Assembly (NCBI RefSeq): GCF_949987515.2
Contig: NC_082691.1
Location: forward strand, 62,007,740-62,071,739
Reading direction: 5' to 3'
Source: Delphinus delphis
Lineage: Eukaryota > Chordata > Mammalia > Artiodactyla > Delphinidae
DNA: 64,000 bases
A model generated the notes under the pieces. The model was not told the origin of the DNA. It saw only the letters and a list, made by a program, of their open reading frames with translations, and searched no databases. Below, piece by piece: positions 21,998 through 32,794 of the stretch (the stretch's first letter is position 1; every line of letters starts with the position of its first letter). A program made the translations under genes and the position numbers.

Positions 21998-23213
21998 TTC
22001 CAGGCAGTCCACGCCGATCTGCCCACTGGGAGGAGCGAGTTCCTGGCAGTCTGATAGAGACCAGGCTCCCTCCTTTCCCTCGCCAGATCAGGTCTTCTTG
22101 CTTGGGTAGGTTACACATAACTTGGTGGTGTTTTTGTTGTTTTTGGCCAGTGAGATTTTTTTTTTTTCAGTGAGAAATACATAATAAATTATCCATTTGA
22201 TAAAAACGCTGGTAACCTCTGTTTTCACGTACATACTTCCTCCTGATTCCTTGTGAATCAGGCACTGGGAGGTGAGTTCCATGTTCAAGAAGGATGGAGC
22301 TAGTTTCATGTCTTGGTCAAATCGTTGCCCGAGGCTGGTTTTGGAGGCAACCTCTCCCGAAGGCACAGGGCACACAGCCGTCAATGTCCACAGGCCGTCT
22401 GGCATGTACCAACTGGCAAGCTTGCACCAACAGCTCTGCAGCAAGCATTCGTGAGCTCCTGTTCTAGCGTTCTGTGCGTTCATCCATAGTTCTGGGGTCT
22501 CATCAGCAAAGACAGGGACACGGGAATTTCCTGGTCCTCCGTATCCCTGTATCCCTTTGTCCCCTGCTTCCCTTTAACCCCCTCTCTCTGCCTCTCTGCT
22601 CGGTCTCTGCTCCACACCCTGTGAGAGGATTCCTGGGCTCTAGGGAGAGAATGACTCTGTTAAACTGTTTGTAAAGTTCCGGGATTCACTGATGCGCCCG
22701 GATTGTGACTGATGAGCCGGTGGCACCTTCCATCCGAGACGAACTCCAAGAATTTCCGCTGCTGGCACTGACCTCCTGGCCTGGGAGGAGCCACTGCATC
22801 TGCCTCCAGGAATGTGGGGCCTATAGAGACACCAAGCCCAGGAATGCCTGCATGGGGCCCAAAGCTTTAGCTCCAGAAAATTCTGAGAGCTCCCAGCTCC
22901 CTGCCCATTTCTCTCTTTCTCCCCGTGAAGCCGCCTCAGGCTGCAGGGAAAATCCTGGACAGTTAGATTTGAAACAAAGCTTAGCAGCCATGGGGATGTT
23001 ACTGACAGGTGCCAACCCTGTGCCCGGACAAAGCCTGAGTGAATGGGCGTAGGTGGATCACCTGCCCTACGCGGTCCTCGCGGAGTGAGAGCCCCGCCTC
23101 TTGACTGGTTTTCCCAGGTGCTGAGGTAATTTTGAAAACTGCATCACCCTCTGGGAGACTCATCATAGTAGAGGCTCTGACAAGTCTCGCAATAAGAAAC
23201 TCACTTGTTTAAG

Positions 23214-23310
23214 CCAGCGTTCACCAAACTTATTTGTCCACAGACCTCTCTTATGGAAGCAATTCGATGACCGTTTTGGAGAACTGGTTTCTACAGAGCA
23301 CATACTGTCA
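23214..23310 (+). mobile_element. Possible hAT-Charlie DNA transposon fragment
   Basis: The opening 'cagcgttcaccaaacttatt' followed by 'ccacagacctctcttatgg' resembles ends of old hAT-type MITEs. The family is not assigned and the call is tentative. Confidence 0.3.
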
Positions 23311-23606
23311 TTGTTGGCCTGGGCATTGTCTCTGAGGGCCCCTCAGCTTTCAGATTCCCCTATTGAAAACCTTAGTTTATCAGAAACTTGCCTGAGGGCA
23401 GGTGCAAGGGAAGAGGGTGAGAGAGAGGTTCTGAGTTCAGAGTGAGGGGGCTGGAGGTACAGGGGAAAGGAGAGGCGGGTAAGGGTGTGTGTGTGCATGT
23501 GGGTGCAAGAGAGAAATGGAGAAGGGGGAGGGTCGGGGAGAGAGTCGGCGAGAGATACAGATAGCCAGTTATCAGGAGAGACAGAAGGATTACAAGGGTT
23601 GAAAGA

Positions 23607-23611
23607 CACAA

Positions 23612-23640
<29 letters not shown>
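23607..23640. repeat. (GA)n simple repeat
   Basis: A run of AGAGAG units inside a wider purine-rich region at about 23400-23640. Confidence 0.9.
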
Positions 23641-23643
<3 letters not shown>

Positions 23644-24059
23644 CTGGGCTGCGTACAGTCCGGCTGGTGGCTGGGGAGGACCTTACTCCCTGCAGTGACT
23701 CTTCCTCTGGGCCCATCACTGATTAATCCCCATCCTGCTCGGTCCGGGGGAGCTAGTACAGGGGCCAATGGCAGGTGCCTGGTGTACCCAGTGAAGGCCT
23801 CCAGGAAAGGAGCTTCCATGAATCATTGACTGGCCTTTCATTGTGCTGGAACCAGCTGGGGCTGGTGTGCGTGCCAAGCTCCTGGAGCTGTGGGTAAAGG
23901 TGGCGCAGGCTGGAGGGAGCCCAAGCTGAGCCAGATCTCATCCAGAGCCTTGGAAACAGGCCGATCCAGGGCTGTCAGGATGTGCTCGGCACACCAGGGC
24001 TCCCGCGCCGCCAGAGTTGGCTGCAGCTGTTGGAAGTGGGCTAGGAGTCCAGGGCCCAG

Positions 24060-24195
24060 AGCACTAGGCCTACCTCTGCTACCCTCTTACCATGGAACCT
24101 TGGATGCGTTCCTTCTCCTCTCTGGGCCTTGGTTTCCCCAGCTGTATGATGAGGATTGAATTTGAGAGTCCAAAAATCCCCTCTCAGATCTAGGA
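24060..24195 (+). repeat. MIR SINE fragment
   Basis: Sense MIR: 'ggaaccttggatgcgttcct' then 'gggccttggtttccccagct' and 'gtatgatgaggattgaat'. Confidence 0.65.
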
Positions 24196-25874
24196 TTTTG
24201 CTCAAAGTCCTTTCAAAACCTCATGCCTGGAGGCCTCTCCCCATGTGTGGGCCTGGGGGTCTTGGCATTCACACCCCAGCTCATACCTCTGCCGTTCTTC
24301 CTAAGGCCCACCGGGCTCTGCGCTTGCTGTGGGGAATGCAGAGGGATGGAGGCCTTGGGTCCGTCCTTGGAAGCTCCAGGATGCTTTGGGAGACCCGACA
24401 TCCCCCATGGCCAGGATTGGTCCGTCCAGCTCTGAAAGGCGCAGGACTGTGCTACACCTGTCCTCCCCAGTCGTCTGTGCCTCTGCTGGGCTGGGCGACC
24501 TGGAGCACCCCTCCCCCAACTTAGTTTCCCCATAGCACGGCGCTGGGAGGGAGGTGGGTCACTCTGGGCTCTCATGGAGGCTGGGCCCACACACCATCAT
24601 TCCCAGCCCTCTCTGCCCCGGCTGCTGGTGCTGGAGACACAGGCCCAGCCCCCTGCCAAGGGAGGAGGGCGCCTGGGCAGAACCTACAGGCTGGCCCTCA
24701 TTCCACATACTCTGGGGCTTCCCAGGGTGGAAACACCACCCTGTACCTCAGCGAAACTCTTGGGGGAGCCAGAGAGGACCCTTCCCAGGGCTGAGCACGC
24801 CCAGGGGGACCATTTCCAAGGCCTTTCTTGCATGCTCACATGGCCCTACACTTCTCTTTCTGGCCGCTAATCCCTTGTGGGCCCCACAAGGCAAGTTCTG
24901 GGCCTTAATGGATTGAGGAGGGAGTCGGGAAGGGGGTGGGTTGGGCTCCTTAGCAGGTCAGGCTGGGAGTAGAAGCTGCCTGTTCGCTTGGGTATCCTGG
25001 GACAGCCGTGTCTGCATGTGGGGACCGTGGGGATGAGCTGTGATGATGCCAGGAAGCTGAGAAGGTCTGGGGGTGATCAAGAGTTGCCCAAATCCCCCAC
25101 ACCTACATCCCTGCGCCCATTAAAGAGCTGGGGAATCTGAGGCCGGAGAGAGGGGCCCTTCACTCATTCACCTGGGGGCTCCGTCCTTGCTAGGACTAGA
25201 GCTCTTCCTGCTGCCGAAGCTTGCTCTGGCCCTCATCCCTGGCTGTCTTTCACTGGGATCATTTCTCGTCTTTGCCTTTCCCTATCGCTGCGGGGCAGCC
25301 CTAATCCATCTCTGCAAAGGCCTTTTCAGCCCCCAGAACTGCTCTGAGCACAGTGGGTGCCCAGGCATGCTTGCCAGACTCACCTGGCTCCCCGCTCTGA
25401 TTTCGGCCCTCTCAGCTTGCCCACCTGTGCACCTCCACTGGTCATGGGGTGAGGGAAATGTTTGCTGAACAAAAGAGAAGAAAGGAAAGGGGTGTCCAGG
25501 GGATGCAGGCCTTGCAGGCTGGACCTCAACGGGAAGCCAGAGGCGCTGTTTCTCCAGGCACCAAGTGAAGGGATCACAGGATAGGCAGAGAAGATGGGAG
25601 CACAGGCCAGAGGAGCCGCTGGGGAGGAGGCTGGCCTGGGTCCTCTGAGCCGACTCCTTAGGCTCCAGGCTCTCGGTGCCTGGGAATTTCAGGATGGATC
25701 TGGGCTTTGGAGATGGGGGATCCTGGACTGGGGTCAGAAGGGAGCCTGGAGCCCTCAGAGTGGTCCGTGAAGGGGCAAGGGGAAGCCCATTTGCAATGTC
25801 CTGCTACGTCTTTGCAGTGTGCAGGATTCTCATATATATTGCTTTGCTTGATACTCATAAATGAGCTAAGAGTT

Positions 25875-25975
25875 AGGGATTCACTTGTTCATTCAATGGA
25901 GAAATATTTCTGGAGCTCCTATTATGTTTCGAGCATTGTTCTGGGTACTGAGTATTGAACAAAACAGACAATGCT
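25875..25975 (-). repeat. L2 LINE 3' end fragment
   Basis: Antisense L2 tail: 'ttcattcaatggagaaatat' then 'gagctcctattatgtttcga' and 'attgttctgggtactgag'. An antisense MIR follows directly. Confidence 0.65.
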
Positions 25976-26090
25976 TACATTTTAAAGATGAAGAAAGTAT
26001 AAATCAGAGAGGTTAGGCAACCAACTCAAAGTTGCACAGCTAGAAAGGGCAGAGCCAGGATTCAGAGCCATGGTCTGGGCCCAAACTCTC
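25975..26090 (-). repeat. MIR SINE fragment
   Basis: Antisense MIR core: 'cattttaaagatgaagaaag' then 'aaagttgcacagctagaaag' and 'gagccaggattcagagcc'. Confidence 0.7.
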
Positions 26091-26984
26091 TCCATTTCTT
26101 CGTACTGGTGGAGTAGAAAGGCAGTGTGGTGAAGAGGACAGAACCTCAAACTGCCTTGCTGTGTGAGTGAAGGCAAGTCACTTCCCCTCCCGACTTTGAG
26201 GAACTTAACCAAGCAGTCTGGAACTGCTCCTGGGAGGCAACAACAGAAATTAAAATTTTCAATGGGGACAACTACCAGTTTTTGATCAAGTTCTATGCAT
26301 CAGGTCCTGCAACATCCATAGGGAGCCCCTGAAGGCTTTCTGAGCAGGAGAAGGGGCACAGCAGAGCATCCCTGAACTTTGTTTGCCCCGGGGCCTCTCC
26401 TAGTTCCCCAAGACCTCTGGTCCTCGAGTTATCAGGGGAAACAGCTGAAGCTTTGGACAAACAGGAGGGACAGGCAGGGACCCAGGGACATATGGTTTAT
26501 AAATAAGGGGGCTGGCTGGGGCGGGGAGGGTTAGGATCAAGCTGCAGGGAGAAGCCAGGAGAAGGCGTCGGGGGACAGCCGGCCCCTCCTTCACGGACCA
26601 CCTCTCCCACCGCGGGGGGCAGGGAGCTCTTGCCCCGCCCCCAGGGCCTCAAAGGGGGGACCAGGGCTACTTTCTCCACGAATCTTCCAGGCTCAGCCCA
26701 GCTGCCATGACTGCACCAGCCACCCTGCTGTGCAAATGAGAGCTCGGTGCCCAGAGAAGATGGGTATGGGCAGTTGGGTAGGGAGAGAGGAGGTGGAAGG
26801 GAGAAGAGGGGAAGAGGAGGGGGAGGGAGGGAGGGATTTCACCTGGGGCAGGGGAGGGCAGGTGGGGGACGTCTGTACCTCACGTGGAACACAGTGGTGG
26901 CCTCCTTTCTTACCTCTCCCTGTACATTTTAACTTTTTAAAATTACATTGAAAAATAACATATTTATACAATAATATACGTAGT

Positions 26985-27190
26985 CCATGGGCTCTGGAAT
27001 CAGACTGCCTGGATTAGAATCCAGGGTCTCATATCAGCTATGTGATCTCCAAAAGAATCACTGGTGCCTCAGTTTCCTCATCTGTAAAATGGGGACCCAC
27101 CTCACAGAGGATTAAATGAGCTCATGTATATAACGTGCTCATTAAAGGGCCTGGCACATAGTAAACTTGATATAAGTAGTAATTATTGTA
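26985..27190 (+). repeat. MIR SINE, nearly complete
   Basis: Sense MIR with all landmarks: 'ctctggaatcagactgcctg', 'ctatgtgatctcc', 'cctcagtttcctcatctgta', 'ggattaaatgagctcatgta' and 'gggcctggcacatagtaaac'. Confidence 0.85.
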
Positions 27191-27229
27191 GAGCTAAAAT
27201 ATTAAGTTTAATAATATAGTAAACACCCT

Positions 27230-27545
27230 GAGTCCATCACTCATCCCCCAAACTAGAACATTTCCAGTAATTTGCACCTAGCTATGTGTCCCCTACTCCC
27301 TGAAGACCCCTTAGAGGTATCTACTATCTTGAATTTTGCGTTTATCATTCCTTTGCTTAAAAACAGGCTTTATTTTTTTATCATGCACATATATGCGCCT
27401 AATCCATCTATTGTTTAATGATTCTCTTTTTGAGATTTATGGAAATGGTAGCATATTGTAGATACTTTTCTGGGGTGTTCCCTCCATCTTCAGTTTCTGA
27501 GATTCACCCATCCGTCACCTGTGGCAGGAATTCATTTATTGTGGA
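27230..27545 (-). mobile_element. L1 LINE fragment, old
   Basis: Resembles the antisense of an old L1 3' UTR ('aaactagaacatttccagta', 'gagatttatggaaatggtag', 'tctgagattcaccc'). A MIR lies immediately to the left and may be nested in the same L1. Confidence 0.45.
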
Positions 27546-28189
27546 GAATTTGCCACCCTTGGTTTCTCCCAGCTGCTCTTGCCCTCTCCTGACCACTGGC
27601 CACACTGTAGCCAGGGAGAGTCTTGCGCAGAACAAATCCCACCACCGGTGCTGCTACAGCCTTGGAGCCTTTCGACCTCCACCCCTGCAGCCCTCTGCTG
27701 GCCCTCCTCAGCCCCCAGCCCAGTCCCTGGATGCAGGGCCACTTCCCCGTCTCCCATTGCTCTGGGAGCAGTGGCTGGCCAGGTAGCACCCTAGCTTTGC
27801 TTCTGACCATCTGTGTGACCCTGGGTAGGTCTCCTGCCCTCTTTGGGCCTCTGTCTCCCCCCACCTGTGAGGAGAGTGGGTGAAGCAGTCCATCCTTCCT
27901 CGGCTACAGAGTCCTTCCTCTGCCTGCAGGGGGCACCTTGCCCCATCCAGAAAGTAAGGACAGTGTGTGTGGGGTGCAACCTCTTTCTCTCCTCTCACTG
28001 GGGCCCGCAGGGGCACCTTTCCTCGGTGAGAATCCCACAGAGCTCTGGGGACTCTGCTCCCAGCACCTTCAGTTACGGTGTAATAATCTCTTTAACACCA
28101 AAATAAGCCATTGAAATTTTGAATCAGACCCTTGCAGTGAATGATAGCATGGAACTTGGGCCACAGACAGTACCCGAGGCTGGGAACCT

Positions 28190-28285
28190 GGAGATCTGGG
28201 TCCCAGTCCCAACTCAGAGAACTTACTTCCCGTGTGACCTCGGGCACCTCAGTTTCTCCTTCTGCAACATAGGGGCAGTTATCCA
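28190..28285 (+). repeat. MIR SINE fragment
   Basis: Sense MIR core: 'cttcccgtgtgacctcgggc' followed by 'acctcagtttctccttctgc'. A second sense fragment with 'ctgtgtgaccctgggtaggt' lies at about 27795-27885. Confidence 0.65.
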
Positions 28286-28674
28286 TGCTGGGCATGTGCC
28301 AGGGACAGTTATCCCTCACACAGAGCACCTCTCGTCAGGCCTGGCTGGAGATAGCCTGCTCCAGGAGGAGGGGAAAGTCTCAGGGAAGTTTAAAGTTTAT
28401 AAGAAAGGAGTTATCCATGCACACATCAAAGCGCCTTCTTCAGTTAGAGGAAAACAAAGTGTCACATTGTCCTCATGTTGCCTCGCTGAAGGCCAGTGCT
28501 CTTCCGGCACCCCACCGCCCTGTCCGCATCTTGTCCCGCCCTGCCCCGCCCCCATTTAGCAGGTGTTCCTGCGGGGCCATAATTTCTGCTCAGGGGAGAA
28601 ATCCCTTTGGGACTCGATTGACCTAAAAAACTTAGAAACTGATTTGCCCTCCGAGCCCAGAGAATATAAGTATC

Positions 28675-28850
28675 CCTGGCCCTGGTCCTCATCTTGACCC
28701 TGACCCTGGCTGGAGACTGAGCCCTGACCTTGACCCCAGTCTGAGCCCCAAACCTGGTCCAATCCAACTCAGACCCCAGGTAGATGGCAGGCTGACCTGT
28801 GACTCTGGACAGAGATTGAGCCCTGACCCAGGCCTCAGGCAGAGCTGGGT
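28675..28850 (+). repeat. Degenerate CCCTGA-type low-complexity block
   Basis: Repeated 'ccctgacc', 'ttgacccc', 'gactgagccctgacc' words, irregularly spaced. It looks like an eroded minisatellite of roughly 6-base words rather than a coding region. Confidence 0.6.
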
Positions 28851-29289
28851 CATGAGTACATGTGAGAATGATTATGGCTTCAGGCAGTCAGAACGCCTGC
28901 GGAGCCTCAGCTAGGTGGGGTGCCCCCTCAGACGGCCAAGGATGGGGCTTCTGTCCGTAGGGATCCATTCTGAGGCCCCAGCGCCCCAGCTCCTGTGCTA
29001 GCCTGTTCCTGCCCTTGAGGAAAGGACAGACTCAGGGAACAGGAAGAGGGGCTAAAACTCAGCCAGGTATACGGCTCGCTCTGGCCTTGCTCTGAATACC
29101 TTCTGTCTGAAGCCCGCCCCGGCAAGGGAGATCTCGGCCAAATATCCAGAAATAGCTGCACCCTGGGGCCTGTCCACCAGCTACAAGACCCCAGCCGCAG
29201 TTATGGACACGCTTGGAGCCTCCTGAGACCGCTTTCCAGCTCGGCCCCTCCTGCGGGAATTAGGAAGAGGCAGCAGTTGCTCAGCATCA

Positions 29290-29304
29290 CCACCAGGGGG
29301 CAGC
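29290..29304 (+). promoter_or_regulatory. Strong CTCF-like site
   Basis: CCACCAGGGGGCAGC matches the CTCF core at every defined position, in forward orientation. It lies between AQP1 and GHRHR, about 5.1 kb upstream of the GHRHR start codon, where an insulator could separate the two expression domains. Binding is inferred. Confidence 0.6.
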
Positions 29305-29689
29305 AGACAGAGGCAGGCCTGAAAAGCCACTGTGGCTGGGGTCCCTGGGAGTTTTGCTGTGGGTTGGAGGGCCTTTCAGGGAGGACCTTGATGGTCTGTT
29401 TAAAGATGCCCAACTGCTTGTGGTGCAGACATATCCCACCCTGACATCTACAATACCCACCGGTGACAAGGAAAAATTAAACACTAGCTACTGTGATCTT
29501 TTACATTTAATTTTAATTTTCCAAGTAGTGCACAAATACATTTTTCTTAAACACTGGAATATCGGAGTTAAAGCGACTGTTCCATTTGACCATTCCTCAC
29601 ATTCCATAGACTGTCCCTTTCCTCTTTTCTCCATTTTTAGGATTTTGATGTGGGAGCTTCCGGACATAAAAAAAAATACTTTTCTATAT

Positions 29690-30110
29690 ACCAATATGTA
29701 AGATTTTTCTACATATAATTGTATCATACGTGAACAGAGATAATTTTATTTTTTCCTTTCCAGTTTAGGTACCCTTTATTTCTTTTTCTTGCCTAAGTAT
29801 TCTGGCTAGAACTTCTAGTACTATGTTGACTAGAAGTGACAAAAGCAGACACCCTGTCTTGTTCCTCATCTTAAGGAAAAAGCTTTCCGCCTTTCATTAC
29901 TGAATATGATGTTCACTGTGGGTTTTCATATGTGGCCTTTATCAGGCCAGGGAAGCTCCCTTCTGTTTTTAGCATATGGAGTGTTTTTATCTTGAAAGGG
30001 TATTAGATTTTGTCAAATGATTTTTCTGTACCCGTGGAGATGAGCCTGAGTGCTTTCCTCCTTCACCCATTAAAATCTAATATTTTGTATGTTTTGTTTA
30101 AATTTCTTGC
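29690..30110 (-). mobile_element. L1 LINE fragment, old
   Basis: Reverse strand of L1 ORF2: 'tctagtactatgttgactag', 'caccctgtcttgttcctcat', 'aaaagctttccgcctttca' and 'gtcaaatgatttttctgta'. Order relative to the next L1 piece is not collinear, so it is a separate insertion. Confidence 0.8.
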
Positions 30111-30179
30111 TGTTAAGGTAGAAGGAGAGTAAATCATTCTCTTGTCACTCTGTCTTGCAGGGAAGCAGAAGTTCCTCAA

Positions 30180-31320
30180 GTATGTATTTTTGAAATCTCT
30201 CCATGTTGATACAAATAGCATTAGTTTATCCTTTCAATGCTTTACAGTATTCTGTTGTATGAATATATCACATTCTATTTAGCTATTCCATTATCATTGG
30301 ACATTTGTGTTGTTTTCTGGGTTTTACTACACATTATAAATAATACTGCCCTCTGGAACAAATATCTAGAAGTGGAACTTCTGTTTTATAGGGTATGTTC
30401 ATTTATAGATTTAAAAGATTATATTATATTGCTTTTCAAAGTGGATATACCAATGTCCACTCCCATCTGCACGATATAAAAGTACCGTTTCCCCACATAA
30501 TTCCAAACATCATATTATCAGACATACAATTTTAGGCAATGTGATAAGTGAAAAAGAGTAACTCATTATTATTTTCATTTTCACTTTCTTGAGTATTCGT
30601 GATGTTGAGCATTTCTTCATCTGTTCATTGGTCCTGTCTTACTTATTTTCTGAATTGCCTGTTTATATCCTTTGCTCACTTTTCTGTTGGGTTATTTTTC
30701 TCCTTATCATTAATTTGTGGATATTTTAAAATACATTTTTGATACTATATCTTTGTCATTGTTGGTTGCAAATATTTCCTTCAGCCTGTAGTTTGCTTGT
30801 AGTTTTATTTATGGGGTCCTTTCTCTCTCTCTCTCTTTTTTTTTTTTTTGTGGTACGCGGGCCTCTCACTGTTGTGGTCTCTCCCGTTGCGGAGCACAGG
30901 CTCCAGACGCGCAGGCTCAGCGGCCACAGCTCACGGGCCCAGCCGCTCTGCGGCATGTGGGATCTTCCCAGACCGGGGCACGAACCCGTGTCCCCTGCAT
31001 CGGCAGGCAGACTCTCAACCACCAGGGAAGCCCTATGGGGTCCTTTCTTGAATATAAGTTTTCTTTAATACTGATGTGGTCAAACTTATTAATCTTTTCT
31101 TTATGGTTTTAATTTTGTATATAAGAAAGTTTCCTTTCTTCTGAGGTTATAAAAACAAATTTCCGTTTTTGGAAAAAAATATTATTTTGTTGTTTTACAG
31201 GTGGGACTTTAAGCCTTCTAGAATTTATATTTTGTAAATGTGAGCTAGAGAGATAATCTTATTCTTTCCGTACAAAGAATTGATTGTTCTAACTTTCTCT
31301 GCTGATGGTCCATCTTGTAA
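30180..31320 (-). mobile_element. L1 LINE fragment, old, split by a SINE
   Basis: Reverse strand of L1 ORF2 3' part and flanking sequence: 'attggacatttgtgttgttt', 'atctagaagtggaacttctg', 'gtgatgttgagcatttcttc' and 'tttgcaaatatttccttcag'. A CHR-2-like SINE interrupts it at 30825-31033, after which the L1-like sequence resumes. The right end is fuzzy. Confidence 0.75.
30825..31033 (-). mobile_element. CHR-2-like SINE with 15-base target duplication
   Basis: Reverse-strand SINE: CT-rich and T-rich tail, 'gtggtacgcgggcctctcac', the 'cggcatgtgggatcttccca' core and the tRNA-like end 'accagggaagccc'. A perfect 15-base duplication (tatggggtcctttct) flanks it at 30810-30824 and 31034-31048. It inserted into an older L1. 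Confidence 0.95.
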
Positions 31321-31339
31321 CATGTTGTCCTCCATGAAT

Positions 31340-31515
31340 TAGGCGCTGTTATGAGGTACTTTATATGCCTTTCCTCATCTGCTTTATCCCATCAACCCTA
31401 CAAGCAAGGTATCGTCCTCACTTTTCAGATGGAAAAACTGAGGTTCAGAAACGTTAAATAACTTGCCCAAGGCCACACAGCTGGTAAGTGGTGGAGTCAA
31501 ATTTTGAACCCTGAG
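31340..31515 (-). repeat. MIR SINE fragment
   Basis: Antisense MIR: 'cttttcagatggaaaaactg' then 'taacttgcccaaggccacac' and 'agctggtaagtggtggag'. Well preserved. Confidence 0.85.
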
Positions 31516-31605
31516 CAGATACAGAGATAGAGATGGTAGTTCAATGACCCTGGCCCATTCAGAAGGGACAGTGGGCCTGGGGGAACCTTGGGGAACACAA
31601 ACGAT

Positions 31606-32250
31606 TAGATCAGGGTCTCTCAACCTTAATCCTATTGACCTTTGGAGTGGATCATTTATTATTTTTTAATTTTTTTCTTTCTTTCTTTTTTTTTCTTTTT
31701 AATTTTATTTATTTTTGGCTGTGTTTTGGGTCTTCATTGCTGTGTGCAGTCTTTCCCTAGTTGCGGCGAGCGGGGGCTACTCTTCGTTGCGGTGCGCGGG
31801 CTTCTCATTGCGGTGGCTTCTCGTTGCAGAGCACAGGCTCTAGGTGTGCGGGCTTCAGTAGTTGCATCAGGCAGGCTCAGTAGTTGTGGCATGCGGGCTC
31901 TAGTGTGCAGGCTGAGCAGTTGTGGCGCACGGGCTTAGTTGCTCTGTGGCATGTGGGATCTTCCCGGACCAGGGCTTGAACCTGTGTTCCCTGCATTGGC
32001 AGGCGGATTCTTAAGCACTGCGCCACCAGGGAAGCCTGGCTCATTTTTTAGATGGTTGTGAGGGCCATCCTGTGCGTGGTAGGATGTTTAAGAGCACGTC
32101 CAGTTTTTATGGTTTTTATCCCTTACATAAAAATAGCACCGTGTCACACCTCCTCCCTACCCCCTGACCCCTGGCTGTGACACTGAAAACTGACTCTAGG
32201 CATTGCCAAAGATTCCCCAGGCAACAGAATTGCTTCTTGTTAAGGACTGC
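31606..32250 (+). mobile_element. MER5A-like hAT transposon, split by a SINE
   Basis: Left part 'cagggtctctcaaccttaat' and right parts 'ggccatcctgtgcgtggtag', 'gcattgccaaagattcccca' and 'cttgttaaggactgc' match MER5A landmarks in order. The CHR-1-like SINE at about 31665-32036 sits inside it. Non-autonomous; no transposase. Confidence 0.8.
31665..32036 (-). mobile_element. CHR-1-like SINE (long form)
   Basis: Reverse-strand SINE with 'ttggctgtgttttgggtctt', 'agttgcggcgagcgggggct', several 'agttgtggc' repeats, the 'ggcatgtgggatcttcccgg' core and 'ccaccagggaagcctgg' at the right. It interrupts a MER5A-like element. Target duplication is not clear. Confidence 0.9.
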
Positions 32251-32255
32251 TAGTT

Positions 32256-32794
32256 TATATACAATGGAAAATTACTCAGCCATAAAAAGAAACAAAATTG
32301 AGTTATTTGTAGTGAGGTGGATGGACCTAGAGACTGTCATACAGAGTGAAGTAAGTCAGAACGAGAAAAACAAATACCGTATGCTAACACATATATATGG
32401 AATCTAAAAAAACAAAATGGTTCTGATGAACCTAGGGGCAGGGCAGGAATAAAGACACAGGTGTAGAGAATGGACTTGAGGACACGGGGACGGGGAAGGG
32501 TAAGCTGGGACGAAGTGAGAGAGTGGCACTGACATATACACACTACCAAATGTAAAATAGATGTTAGTGGGAAGCAGCCGCATAGCACAGGGAGATCAGC
32601 TTCGTGCTTTGTGTCCACCTAGAGGGGTGGGATAGGGAGGGTGGGAGGAAGACGCAAGAGGGAGGGGATATGGAGATATAGGTATACGTATAGATGATTC
32701 ACTTTGTTATATAGCAGAAACTAACACAACATTGTTAAGCGATTATACACCAATAAAGATGTTAAAACATTAAATTCGTTACAAAAAAAGAATT
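32256..32794 (+). mobile_element. L1 LINE 3' end, 5'-truncated
   Basis: Sense L1: end of ORF2 ('aaaattactcagccataaaa', 'gtggatggacctagagactg', 'acagagtgaagtaagtcaga') and 3' UTR ('ggaatctaaaaaaacaaaat', 'agaaactaacacaacattgt', 'ccaataaagatg'), then a short A-tract. Near-identical 9-base flanks (gctagttta at 32249, gctaattta at 32795) suggest a target duplication with one later change. The ORF2 remnant is too short to function. Confidence 0.9.

Noticed and set aside
22088..22483. 131-residue minus-strand ORF as a possible retrogene
   Set aside because: No poly(A) tract, target duplication or protein similarity was found. The area is reported only as unexplained sequence.
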